From Patiria pectinifera (taxonomy: Eukaryota > Echinodermata > Asteroidea > Valvatida > Asterinidae), in NCBI GenBank assembly GCA_029964075.1, contig CM057144.1, positions 4,921,281 through 4,985,280 of the forward strand: a stretch of 64,000 nucleotides of DNA, given 5' to 3'. The notes beneath the pieces are model-generated. The model made no database searches, was not told where the DNA came from, and worked only from the letters and a program-made list of their open reading frames with translations. Numbering within the stretch: position 1 is the first letter of the stretch; the number at the start of each line of letters is the position of its first letter. Shown in pieces: positions 22,115-33,939 of the stretch. The position numbers were made by a program, and so were the translations under genes.

Positions 22115-25037
22115 ATGGAAAAGCATTGGGTGGAGGACTTGTTCCCTCCCTTCTACACGTTCAGTCTTGGCGAAGATGGGAAGGCATCCCCAAGGATAGC
22201 CAGTCCATCTCAGGGTAAGGGACCTAACGACGAAGAGGGGGAGGAGGACCTGAAGCGGATCCAGAAGCTGTATGACAGGGTCCGGATCGAACTGAATCGT
22301 AAAGAGAAGGAGGCACGGCAAAAGTGCATCCAGGTGGGTTGGTTTGATGTGTGTCGTGGTGTTCTTTTGTGACTCCTAGACAGGAGGCATTGCCAGAACA
22401 ATTTTGCCGACAGACCCTCCCTGCTTGTAGTCTATGTAATCTTCTTCTTCATTCATTCATTTTCATGATGACTTGATGAGTTGGGCCCAACTGTCCCTGT
22501 CGAGCATAGTGTTGGAAAGAGATGGACCACTCAGACCAGTTTCTAGCTCGATGGATGTTTTTAGGGTCGTGTTGGGACGACCTTTTCGTCGAGGGGCTTC
22601 AGGGTTCCAGAGGAGAACTTGACTAGCTGGCTCAATATGTCGATAAACGTGACCGGCTAGCCGAAGGCGACGCTGTCTGATGGTGGTTGAGATAGGGGGA
22701 AGGGCACCATACAGAACAGAGTTAGGGAGATGTTGTTGCCAAGAAACGTTCTGTACAGCCCGCAACATCCGTGTATAGGTGCCATCAATGGATGCAGAGA
22801 TCTGTTTGGTCAGGTCCAGGACTCGCACCCTATGTAATAGACCCTTGCGAAGATAGATATTTGAGGCCGATTCGGCAATTAATTATGCAAAAAAGACTGC
22901 GTCTTTACCTCAACATTCTGACCATTCAGCGGGCGCTTTCTATATCGGGTCTCGTCATGGATATCTATAAATAAAACCTAGATATCTATTATTCTTTTTT
23001 ACGTTGTGAATTGAGCAAAAAAGTACGCGGTCACGCGCTCTGTAACGATATGATACGCAATACGCTAAACAATAATAAAGCCGGCCAATGTCGTGTCTAG
23101 GTTTTGTAGATCTATGCCCGGCCGTTGTTGCATTACAAAAACACTGCATCTGAATCGACCAAATCAAAAACTTAGTCCAGATTTCGGAATGAAATGACGT
23201 CATTAAAATCGACTCCGACTGGCTGTCACGCGGGGGTCACTTAAGTCTGCATGCTTAGATATATGAGACGTTCGACTGGCAATAGGGCTATCCGTGGACC
23301 CCGGGTAATACTCGGACTACCATGCTGGAAGGCAGCCAGGAATTGTTCCAGTCCAGATGAAGCAAAACCAAAGAGGGGGACCACAATATGACTGGTAACG
23401 ACACCATCTGATACTTTTGTTTGTGCTTCTCAAATCAGATGGTCTTGCACACTATCGGACAATACTTGGCGCTTGTCAGTGCAGCATATTTGCTAACAGA
23501 CTCACCATTTTGCCGAAAGGATGACGATTTTTTTTTTGCTGTACAGGTGCTTTATCGAAGCCAATACGCCCAAAACCGAAACGCACAATCAGTAAATGAG
23601 CGTTTCATTTTGCTCTGCGCAAACAAAGCAAACACATGCGCTGCGCGTATCCGCTTCGAAAAAAATTTTGCTGTGAAGTTTTTAACCGTCATGATGCGCT
23701 TAGGCTGTTTGTGTATGTTGTATTTAAACACTTTCAAAATCATTCCATCTAATTTAAATTTCATTCCTATTCTACAAACACACACATGGATTCAAAATGT
23801 CTGCGCCCAGGACGGCTTAGAGGCGCGTGTAAGAATGAGGAGTTAGCGCTCTAGTAATTTAGTACATAGCTCTATGGACACACCCCAACGCCATCCCTCC
23901 CATTAGCAAGGCCCTTACTCCTAGACAGTGAAATCAGAGTTGGATTGGACCTTGAAAGATGGTGACTACGTCCGACCATATCTGAAGGATCTTGTCAAAA
24001 TCAGTAGAATCGGTGGTAATAGTAGTACGTCATTACACTTTCAGTTGCTCTTAATTTTTGTTGGATTCAGCTAGCTGCTAGGGGTTCATGTATAAAGGAT
24101 TCAGCTCTTGCAAGCCATCAGCTGGTTAAAGAGCTCTCATACTCAGAAAATTTGGATGATATGATTCAGATTATTGCAGTTGTAATCATCATTGTTTCTT
24201 ATCTTTGACCAACTCTGAAAACAATTTCTTTTAGATCTTGGTCTTGTGGAGAAAAATGGATTGACTCATTTTTATTTGGACTCATAGGTAGGAGAGCCAC
24301 TGGCGGAGCATCTCCCTCAGACATCGCCTTGCCCTGGGTTTACCAAAAGATCCAAAGAAAGGAAGAAGACCCCTTCCAAAAGGGATGATGATGAGTGCAT
24401 CTGGACTGCTGAGGAGTTAGAGATCCTACGCAATGCAGCAGAGGAGGCAAAGCAAGAAAACAGCCGTCTCCAAGCAGAGCTTATCATCACTGGCAAGCAA
24501 AGAGACAAACTTGCTCGCAAATGTAGGAGACAGTCAGCAGCCCTGGCTGCCAAGGACACGGAGCTCCTGGAGAGGAAACAGGAGACTGCGAGGCTATCCC
24601 TCCGCTGCCACCATTTGGAGACTGAGCTGAAGCATTCACGAATGACGGCCAAGCTTCTAGAGGAGGACATTGGGGAGCTTCGGGAAGGCAAGCGCAGACT
24701 TCAAACGCAGCTCAAGGATGTGCATACAGAGCTTAGCGATGAGAAACTAACACGAGTTAAGCTTGAAAGCGAGCTCCAACGAGTCAACAAGAAAAATGCG
24801 CTCGAGAGCATCGTCAGAGAGGATGGAATAAGACTGGACTACGAGCGACAGATCAAGAGTTTGTACGAGGAGTTGGAGGAAGCGAAGACAAAACTTGAAA
24901 AGCAGAAGACAGAAAATGGGTCCATCAGAAAAGCCCTGGACCACCTCCGAATTCACTTTGCCAGCCTCCCCTCTAGGAACGCCAGGTTGCCAAAATCTCA
25001 AGAAAGTGATGAACTTGGACAGTTGGATCTGTACTAA
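22115..25037 (+). CDS. CCDC160: CCDC160-like coiled-coil protein, two coding exons
   Basis: Coding exons 22115-22333 (73 codons) and 24288-25037 (249 codons plus TAA) join in phase 0 with GT-AG borders, giving about 322 residues; human CCDC160 has about 325. The N-terminus reads EKHWVEDLFPPFYTF, matching the HW..-F.PFF start of CCDC160. After an acidic linker (NDEEGEEDLKRIQK) and a basic stretch (KRSKERKKTPSKR), residues from about 115 to 305 form a continuous heptad-rich coiled coil. The C-terminal SIRKALDHLRIHFASL matches the family's closing motif. No enzymatic domain is present and the family's function is unknown. The intron holds an antisense LINE fragment. The gene is divergent from GPR180. 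Confidence 0.86.
22440..22830 (-). pseudogene. LINE reverse-transcriptase C-terminal fragment
   Basis: The frame reads IDGTYTRMLRAVQNVSW, then RQRRLRLAGHVYRH and PRRKGRPNTTLKTS, the conserved tail after the RT domain in RTE-like and allied non-LTR retrotransposons. It is antisense in the CCDC160 intron. The clade cannot be resolved from the tail alone. Confidence 0.8.
23560..23880 (+). mobile_element. Truncated copy of the CATAGAGCT hAT-like element
   Basis: ATCGAAGCCAATACGCCC, GCGTTTCATTTTGCTCTGCG and the closing GAGTTAGCGCTCTAGTAATT / AGCTCTATGG follow the same order as the complete element at 52853-53347. The left end is missing. Confidence 0.65.
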
Positions 25038-27080
25038 GTTTTGCCATACACCAAAGCGTACCTCACTGAGAAAATTGTGTACTCTGCACCTTCATAAAAT
25101 TTGTCTTGAATGTGGAGCATTGTTTTTTTCTATTCTTGAATTTGTGTATCTCATTTTCAGTATTACATGTACTGTGTCACTGCTGGTCCAGTTTTGAAAA
25201 CTGAGAAAAAGGTTTTTGATCGCACGGAGCCGTCTCCGTATCAACCAACGTCTGATATGTCTGAGCGATGCAAAGTTTATGTGCGCCATCAGCCAATCGG
25301 AATCGACTTAAGAAATTGTGACATCGTTTCGATCAGAAATGTGGACAAAGCTGTTGATTGGTCAATTTGGTTGACATCTTTTTGTAGCACAACGGATGAT
25401 GGAAGACCCGATAGAAGGCGCCTGCTGAATGGTCAGAATCTCAAGGTCAAGATGCAGTCTCGTTTGGCATATTAATCGCCGAATCTGCTCGTACTACTCC
25501 ATAGACTGACAACCAGGTTCTTTCTAATCAGCAACTGTTATTTATTCAGTTATTTGTGTAACATGTCCAGACTTTTTATTTTTATTTTGTAAATTTAAAA
25601 TCTTTAGCACACAGACTCTTCTACAGGAGCCAGCGAAGGAACTCCAAATGGCATGGTTTATTGTTCGTGGTTCATCTAATTAGGGGTAATAAGAAATGGT
25701 ACATTGTGCAACCTAAAAAAAATAATTTATTCAGAAACGTGTTCAATATGTTGAACTCTTTGTTATCCCGCGTGATTTTAGATAAAAAGAACTTTTTAAA
25801 ATGAATGACATCAACATGCATGTTTTTGCTTGAGATGACGCGCTATGTATTATTTTGTCAAAACGTCAAACTCGGCGAGATACGATGTTTCGGTGCCCCA
25901 TTACCTTAACATGTTTAATATTTCTCATTGTTTCCATAATAGTCTACAGGTAAATCTTAATAAAAATTCACAAAAAGCTGAATTTTAACAAATTTGGCAG
26001 TTACGTTTTTGCATTGAAACGAAATTTAAATGCAACATTTAAAAAACTTTTTGAAATTGTTTTGTTTTTCCCAATATTAAAAAAAGGGACCCACCTTCAA
26101 CTAAAGATTGGAAACAAACCACACACAAAAATCTGAATATCAGGAAACTTTTGTTTTCAATTAATAATTTATTTGATCATGCTTTGTTGCAAAATGTGTG
26201 GGAAATAAACCCTATAAGGATGAATTAAAAACAAGTTAAGACACCTATGATCAATGCAGTGATATGGTTTTGCTGTCACAACTCCGGGTTCATACCTCAT
26301 GCATATTCATTTCAACCCTGATTGGTCAAACCAGGGGAAATAGACTGGTACATTGCTGTTCCAGCATGCGTTTGCGTAACACAGACATATGAACTTAGTC
26401 ATGGTCCAAAAGTGGATTTTGACTTCATTGCCCTTTCATGCAGTTGGTACTGACAAGCACCGTCATGCCATCGCAGTGGTTGAGGGCGCTATTAATGAAT
26501 CAAATCCAATCTTGGGAACTTTGGCACTGGGATCCAAGGAATGCCAAGCATACCTCACACGCACCCATTAACTTGAATATACTACGCGTGATGTATACTT
26601 GGAATCTGTTGCATTCACTGCGAATGTTCCAAGATTGGATTTGTTTCATCTTTTTGGTAGAGCCTTCTACCGGCGCGCCGTGACTGCTCAACCACGCTGG
26701 ATTGAGACCGGCTGCATTACGGGAACAAAATTCAGCCTTGGATCAAGACTATGTAATCACATGAATTAAACAGCTCAGTATTTCTATACTTCTCGAATAT
26801 GCATGAGTTATGGTAAAACATAACATTATGCGAGTTGTTAGTTTGGACGACACTGGAAGCTGACCAAGATCTCAATCCTAATTCAGGACATCATTTTCTC
26901 AACTTCAAATACCTTGGTTTCTTGACTGCTTCAGTTGGTATAGTAACAATAGCCCCAGATGTGATCCGTGGAGTATTCTGTGTTTCCACCAGGCGAAGCT
27001 GAGGGAAATAGAATGCTCCATGGATCATCGGGCAAGGCTAGTTCTACTAGACCACGGGTTAAAGCAGTCGGTATTTGTTT
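25038..27080. other. 3' flank of the CCDC160-like gene; no further gene seen
   Basis: AT-rich sequence with candidate AATAAA signals near 25964 and 26205 that could end the CCDC160 transcript. Between 26941 and 27060 lies a degraded hairpin around CAGGCGAAGCTGAGGG. No other coding exon was recognised. Confidence 0.4.
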
Positions 27081-27448
27081 TATAACACTTCTCCCACAGA
27101 TTCTGCTTAATGTAATAAGAGATCACTGATTAATTTAACCAAATTCCATTACAATGTACTTCTATCAATATGAAATTTCTTGAAACATTAATTGCACTCT
27201 TTGCAAAATACCCCTTCATGACGTGGTGAAACCCAACTCTGTAGCTTATGGGAACAATATAGGCAACAGGAACATGCAACGCCCATAGCTAGCTGCGTAC
27301 ACGTGCATACCATACCCTATGCGTACAGTACCTTTTCAACCGTTGTATAGTCTTTTGGGCCATACAGAGGAAGATAGTAAAAATAGAAAATGTCATGTGA
27401 CTCGCTCTCGGCCAATCAAGATACAGAATCTGTGGGATGAGGTGTTAT
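27081..27448. mobile_element. Inverted-repeat element with TATAACACTTC ends, copy 1
   Basis: The left end TATAACACTTCTCCCACAG and the right end CTGTGGGATGAGGTGTTAT are inverted. The interior shares CCCAACTCTG and GTGACTCGCTCTCGGCCAA with the 40500-40898 copy. In each copy a hairpin of the CGAGGC-centre type stands immediately to the left. Confidence 0.8.
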
Positions 27449-27472
27449 TTAATCCCAACTATATCATGGTTG

Positions 27473-27786
27473 CAAGGGCGGATCCAGAACACAATTTTTG
27501 GGGGGGGCCAAAAAAAATTTTGGTCCTCCAAAAAAGTGGGTCCAAAAATTACGGCGTGGGGTTCGGGGCCCGCTTAAGGGCCCCGAAAAAATTTTGGATT
27601 CTAGATGCTCTGTGGTGCGATCTGAGGCAATTTCTGACCACTTTAACCAATGTTTTTTTGAGGAAAAGATGGTGGTGCACTCATTGCCTGCCTTTTTTTG
27701 CGATGTCACATATAAAAAAAAAAAAAATTGGTTTCGTTTTGGGGGGGGCCATGGCCCCCTTTGGCCCCCCCCTGGATCCGCCCTTG
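27473..27786. mobile_element. hAT-like MITE, 314 bp, with perfect 8-bp target-site duplication
   Basis: The ends are CAAGGGCGGATCCAG and CTGGATCCGCCCTTG. It is flanked by CATGGTTG at 27465-27472 and 27787-27794. It contains the module GGTTCGGGGCCCGCTTAAGG shared with the 823-2189 element. The 239-codon open frame crossing it is chance. Confidence 0.9.
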
Positions 27787-27794
27787 CATGGTTG

Positions 27795-29831
27795 CAACTA
27801 TGGTTGGGACTATGACCGCAAAACAGTTGGGATGTTTCGACTAGAAGTCGGGCAAAATATCTCCATAAATACTGTAGGTTCTACCATAGAGCAAGGACCC
27901 AAGGAGTTCGTACTCCAAGACTTCAAAAGTAAAATGATCATCGCCGCGCTCGAAAGCTACAATAGAAAGCACCTGGCGCCAGCTTGCTCAGTTGCTCACT
28001 ACGCTAATCTCAACACAATAGAGATCCGCACTCACTAATGCCAAAAAAGGAGTTTGCATGGCTTCATAGACAGTACCATGGTAAATACGCATGCGCAGTT
28101 GTCATACATCGCTAAAAATGAATGATTTTGAAGTGTTTGTTCGGAGTTGGCTAATACTGGCTAACAATGTGGTCAACATCACTGAAACAATCATTTCATG
28201 AAGAACAACATGCTCTGTACCTTTAGTGTGAAAACTTGTGAAATTTTCCAAAAAAACACATTTCATCAATGATATATTGCCAATTAAAATGCCAGAAAAT
28301 ACATGAAAACTTATCTGAAAGAAATCCAATTTATCTCCAAATTACAGGGACAGATGACGCTTTTAAGCACCAACAACTGCACATTGCTAACTTGAGTTCA
28401 TAACTTACATCTAACAACTGCGCAGTTGTAAAAACCTATCTTGTCGTAAAATATATTTTTCAAAAAAGAGCAGCGACGTGACATGACTTATTATGCAGCA
28501 TATAGGGAGGTTGTCGGTTACCAACTAAAAAGGCGGCGATGATCATCGTGTTCAAAGACCGCTGGCATTCACGCTTTGAATGGTCGAGGCTTGCGGTCAC
28601 AGTGCTGTAGCTATAGACATTCCCGAGGGATTGGTATGTTAATGGTCAAAATGTAAATCGCCCAAGAGTTCTGACTCCTTGGGTCCTTGCTCTATGGTTC
28701 TACATACCGGATTGCCTTTGTATCCTGCATGGGCCCCACTCCCACAGTGAAACAAGGTGTGGAAAACTTTGCATTTTTCAGCTCAAAATACACAGTTTTA
28801 CAACTATACTTTTGGTTTGGAAGAACACTAAATATGTGATTACTAAAACAGGAAAACAATGTTGGGCATTCGCAGATGTCTTTATTTCCATGTAATAATT
28901 TCCGAAATTTTGAGCAAGTTCTTTCTCAAAACTTTTTCATTGGAAGTTTCCAGGCTTTCAAGCAGACCCATATGAAAAGTAAAATCGAAATTTTGGAGGA
29001 CAAAATCAGGATAAAAGTACATATGTGTAGGACTTTTGCGGGGTTTCATGAGTGTTTTTGTTGATACTCGCGCATTTTTATAGCATCATAAGCCTCACTT
29101 GGCATGTTCTGTACTCACAACACTTGTGCTCCATCCTCAACTATGCTTGTGGAGGTTGCAGTACTCCTGCGCCCAAGCCCTTCATTGTGTGATTTACATA
29201 CGACAGTGTGTTATACTGTGTTAAAACTATTCAATGAGATTTCATTTTTTTGGGAGTTGTGGGACAAAAAAGTAGGAAGAAGTAGGATTTTCAAGAAAAA
29301 GAGTAGAAAAAGTAGGGAGCAAGAATTAAAAAAAAGTTGAACAAAAGTAGGAATACTTGAAAGCCTGAAATTTCTAGGCATCTTGGAATGCCAGAATTCT
29401 TTTCCTTGCATTAGTAACAAGATAAATGTGTTTCCAAACTAAAAATAAAATTATCAACGGAGAAAAGTTCTTTAAAGCTGAGAAATCCACATTTTTCACC
29501 ATGTTTCCCAACCCATAACTGGAAATTGGGCCCTGCATACTATGAGGCAGTACATGTAGTTGAAAGTTAGTTCCATCATTGTTACTATAAGAATACAACA
29601 TTGTTGCACTGGATAACATTTACATGATAGTGAAAATTTAAAACATAAAATCTATTTATTAAAAGACTAACCAAATTACAGATTATAGCTGATTATTAAA
29701 GACTTAATAATTATTTATATAAAAATTATATAGAAAGCCAATGTAAAAATCACATTAGATCTACACTCGTAATTTTTTTTTTAAGACATACAATACATTC
29801 TATTTCAGTACCAGTTTTTATAAACACCACC
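27795..29831. other. Intergenic, no recognised gene
   Basis: Short open frames only, with no family resemblance seen. Part of the left border (GACTATGACCGC to CTCTATGGTTCTACAT near 28700) repeats words such as GGACCCAAGGAGT / ACTCCTTGGGTCC in inverted orientation (27896 and 28673). That suggests an old element of about 0.8 kb. Confidence 0.35.
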
Positions 29832-30437
29832 AAAAAAAGTCGACACTCATTGGAGGGTTCATAATTTTGAATTCGATCGTCTTATGATGTCGTCATTTAT
29901 ATAGACCTTTGGGGAATGTCGGTGGCTACATTTTGATGCCCTGTTTGCTACCCCAGACTGTAAATCGTCCAACACTGACAACGGTTTGTGAAAAATGATG
30001 CAGTTTGAAAGTTGCAAAAGTTGAAAGAGTGCGCGAGTCGAGTGAAAATTGCCGCGTGACAATGTGACACTGCCCGAAACGAACGGCAGGGAATGTCGAT
30101 CGCACCGTGCTTGCATGCATGGCAGCACGTGAAATTGAATAACCCGCGCTTTGTTCTTGCACTGTGCAGTCGATAAGGGACCAATGAATTACGGTCATGT
30201 GTGTTTGCGCTTGCCATTTCTTCTTGCATATCTTTAAATTTACAACTTTTCAAACTGCATGATTTTTCATAAACTGTTGTCAATCTTGGACAATTTACAG
30301 TCTTTGGTAGCAAACAGGGTATCAAAATGTACATGTAAGTAACAACATTCCCCAAAGGTCTATATAAATGACGTCATCATGAGACAATCAGATTCAAAAT
30401 TATGACCCCTCCAATGAGTGTGGACTTTCTTTTTTTG
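29832..30437. mobile_element. Element with about 190-bp inverted arms
   Basis: The left arm (29832-30022) begins AAAAAAAGTCGACACTCATT and contains ATATAGACCTTTGGGGAATG and TTTGCTACCCCAGACTGTAA. The right arm (about 30232-30437) is its complement. About 210 bp of unpaired sequence separates them. No transposase frame is seen. Confidence 0.85.
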
Positions 30438-30509
30438 CAGTGTTTAGTTTGCCGTGCTAGTACTGCACTGTCTTTAAATGGAGAGTTACATATCCCACGT
30501 CTAGGTCTA

Positions 30510-31538
30510 CAGGGCGAGTCAAAAAAGAAAGTGACCGAATTAGGAAAAAAAATAAATTAAAAATTATGTGGCTCGCGCCGTTTTATAAAAATAACATAGG
30601 GATGAAGTACATGTTATTGACTGGTAACTATGAAAATTTCAGGTATTTTGCATACTCTATTCCCAAGTTGTGTCTATTTTAACAAAAAGACCACAGAATT
30701 CAGCTGTCCGCCACTGATCATTTATTGTCCTACGAACTGATGAATACCCATTAAATACAATGAAACATGGACGTTTTCCCACCTCCATGAACGAACGAAA
30801 ACTTGCAAAGAAAACAGACAAGAAGACATCAATATTTCAGAAAAAAAGAAAGAGTTGAGTTGTTCCTCATATTGAAAACACAAAATCTGACAGTAAAAAT
30901 TTTTCAGTTTTGACTCGAAATAATTGAAATCTTATTTATTTTTGTATGCCTGTGTGTTATCTGTAATTCTCACTCAGCTCATAATAGCTTCCAATAGCAT
31001 TACAAGTTCAGCTTCAAAAATCCAGTAGGTTCTTTCAGTAAAAAAACGTGTACATGTAATATCTGATAGCATGGATCAATTTAAGTATCAATTCTGTAAG
31101 ATGATGACAGATTGATTCTGTCAATTTTGTCAGATGAGTGGAAACTCTTTTAAGGCATAGTTCATTGGTGTAACATTTGATTGCTTTTTAAGAGAAAAAA
31201 CAAGCTCGATCGGAAATATCTCGGAAGCTGCGGGCCAACGAATTCGTGTGCATGCATGAGTCACGTGATTGTGACATGCAATTTCTAGAAGTAGTGTTTT
31301 GAGCCCCGTGACCCCATGATGACCTTTGACCCCTGTTTGGTCATGTGACATGTTGGGCTGCGCTACTGATACTTTGACAAAGTTTGGTTGAAATCGGTCA
31401 GAATATGTAGGAGCTATGTCAACGTTTGTTACTAACTAACTAACCAACGGACTAACAGAGAGACGTGATACTTTGTTGAGCAGCTATCCTGCAGTTAAAA
31501 TTATTAATCCAGGTCACTTTCTTTTTGACTCGCCCTGT
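30510..31538. mobile_element. Mariner-like non-autonomous element, 1029 bp, TA duplication
   Basis: It starts CAGGGCGAGTCAAAAAAGAA and ends with the inverted TTCTTTTTGACTCGCCCTG, with TA on both sides (30508-30509, 31539-31540). The TA target and such ends are typical of Tc1/mariner. No DDE transposase frame exists inside. A lone left end, CAGGGCGAGTAAAAAAAA, is seen at 42170. Confidence 0.85.
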
Positions 31539-31610
31539 ATAATAAAAGTACTGATTGAAAACTGGCCAAGTGGGTGTAGACGAATTCAGGCACAGTACCA
31601 CTGTACAAGC

Positions 31611-31700
31611 ACGAGGCCCCCTTCAATGGAGAAACCGTCGTGCATTTTATCTGAACAATAGCTAGCACAATGTATTCGCCATTGAAGGGGGCCTCGGTGA
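31611..31700. repeat. Short inverted repeat with GAGGCCCCCTTCAATGG ends
   Basis: GAGGCCCCCTTCAATGG at 31611 and CCATTGAAGGGGGCCTC at about 31679 are exact complements about 50 bp apart. It is probably a small MITE; no clear target duplication. Confidence 0.7.
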
Positions 31701-31929
31701 TAGAATTGATAGCATGCCCGGATTGGTCAATACACAAGTGCTGAAGTTATGTAGACAATAGGGTGCGTTGCAAGTGTCCTATGGTCCCCTCTAATTTCAC
31801 ATGGTAACTTAAGGTGTAATATTCAGTAAATTAGTTCACCTATTTGTTTGTTAAATATTTCATAAATACCACACATGCTTCTATAAAGAAAAGGAGAAAT
31901 GTTGAACACTTGCCATATCAATGGAGCCA

Positions 31930-32340
31930 CCGGCGGCGGAACCAGGGGGGCAGAGGGGGCAGTTGCGCCCCCCCCCCCCCACTTTTGAATAGGTAGCTAT
32001 TTTGCCCCCCCCCCCCACTTTTTACCAGGAGCGATTTTAAAAACGAGGTTAATTAAAATGATACAAGAGGTAAAAACAATTTTTGAACACGTGTCTCATT
32101 TACAGGGCCCTATTACTAGTATTATGTACTACAATGTATCTTTTGCTCAAAAAATATTGGTTAAAGTGGTCAGAAATTGCCTCAGATCGCACCACAGAGC
32201 ATCTAGAATCCATTTTTTTTTCGGGGCCCTTAAGCGGGCCCCGAACCCCACGCCTCAAGGGCTTCGTGTTTCACGCTCGCATCAGTTTTGATCAAGGTAT
32301 GTTCCCCCACTTTTGAAAAGCGATTAACACTCCTGGTTGG
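31930..32340 (-). mobile_element. Truncated hAT-like element with shared GGGCCCTTAAGCGGGCC module
   Basis: GGCGGCGGAACCAGGGGGG at 31933 resembles a hAT end. The inside carries the reverse complement of the 27.55-kb module (GTGGTCAGAAATTGCCTC, GGGGCCCTTAAGCGGGCC). The second end was not found. Confidence 0.6.
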
Positions 32341-32875
32341 GGGTGAAATTTGACAATAGGCCTTATACCTAAGTGAGTATGGCGACACAAAATTAGAAAA
32401 ATGATACGAAAAATAGGGATATACCGGTAGGAATAGGTTAGCATAGGTTAGCAGACATTACGTAGGTCACACTTTCGTTTCGGAGCAACTTCAAACTTTT
32501 CCCATTTGCTTTGATTTTGCTTTAATCCTGCTCCGGGTACAGTAACTGGACCTTGCCCCCACTTTTAAAAGTGTTCCGCTGCCGATGAGCGGAGCCTTGT
32601 AACCAATCAGAAAGTGTACAGATCTGCAGGGGAGCTGATGTTGCCCAAAATATTTTGCATCCTCATCAGACTTCAGTTTTAGATTGTTAATTAAAGATTA
32701 GTGAAGTACATTGTGTAAATTAAAATGCGTGAGTTGAGTTGCAAGTGATTTGACTATAAATCTACAATAATACTTGTCATGATTTTGGACACACGCTAAG
32801 AAATCCATGTCTCTTTAAACCAAAATTGTACATACAGTAGCAAAGTTGGACGTGTGCCAGAAACAATCCCAAATA

Positions 32876-33933
32876 TAGCCTTGATCAAGGCGTTCATCGA
32901 TCATTAATCGTCCGTACGCGATAAAGGATCGTGCGTTAAAAACATGTAGCGGTGCGAACATCGACCTCATGCAGCCACTATTTTATGCAAATCATTTGGA
33001 TTTTGATGAACACCTTGCTCCAATTGTCTGCAAAAGCTCATGTTTTTCTATATTTTGCACTAGATTTCTAGCGCACGAGCTCATATGCGAATACAGATAA
33101 GTGTAGGCGGGGCTTATATGTGGAGTGTCCAATCACACCTTGGTAAATCTCAACGTCATCAAATCATTTGCAGCTACCCGGTATTTGCCCTTTGCCGACG
33201 TGTCAGAAACCACATTTTTTTTGTGCATTGGTGCTGTGTGTAATGTGAGACATGGACAAACAGCGTGTGTTTATTTATTATGTACAGCACATGACTCGCC
33301 AGTACCGCTCGCTAACCATATGCAAGTTTCCACGCAACGACCAACCAACAAGAAAACGACTTTTAACTCTTTCGCTACGGCGAGCCGCTGACAGCGGCAC
33401 ACAAAAAATGTACAGGTCGTACGGCAAGCCACTGTCAGCGGCTCGGTGACGTCGCTGTGAATAAACAGGGTATCCCCATGACGTGTGCCTTATCTACATA
33501 ATTTATATCGTATAACCTCTGACCCTAGTTTGAGCCGCTGCCAGCGGCTCTCCGTCTCGCCGGGGTCTGCGGGTTTATTGTGAGCAGTTTGTTTACGGAG
33601 ATACATTTAAAGATGGCGGCGTCCACATCGACGCTCGGCGGAATTTCTAGCGATTTATTACGTCCAAACGGGACAAAATAGGTAAAGTAAATTCCGTAGC
33701 GAAAGAGTTAAGTTCAGCTTAGGCTATTAGCATAATGAGCACCACCCCCAAAACCTCACAGGGACGACTGGACCAAGGCGCTCGTCTGGCTCCAAATGAT
33801 TTGCATAAAATAGTGGCCGCATGAGGTCGCTGTTCTCACTTTATGTTTAAAGCACTGCATAACGAGGATGTGCCGCCAATCGTTTACCACGTACGGACGA
33901 ATAATGACGAACGCTCTGACCAAGGCTATCCCA
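32876..33933. mobile_element. Element with about 130-bp inverted arms and a nested TTAA MITE
   Basis: The left arm contains AACATCGACCTCATGCAGCC and ATTTTATGCAAATCATTTGG. The right arm (33793-33933) is its complement. The region between holds the independent insertion 33367-33707. Confidence 0.8.
33367..33707. mobile_element. TTAA-flanked MITE, 341 bp
   Basis: The ends are CTCTTTCGCTACGG and CCGTAGCGAAAGAG, flanked by TTAA at 33363-33366 and 33708-33711, as expected of piggyBac-type mobilisation. The inside has three GAGCCGCTG-CAGCGGC palindromes. Confidence 0.85.
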
Positions 33934-33939
33934 AATATT

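Noticed and set aside
24317..24691. Ser-rich minus-strand frame
   Set aside because: It is antisense of the CCDC160 coiled-coil exon; such exons often leave a complementary frame open.
27319..28038. 239-codon open frame, the longest in the window
   Set aside because: It runs straight through the 314-bp hAT-like MITE with its TIRs and G runs and shows no protein family signature; it is chance coding.
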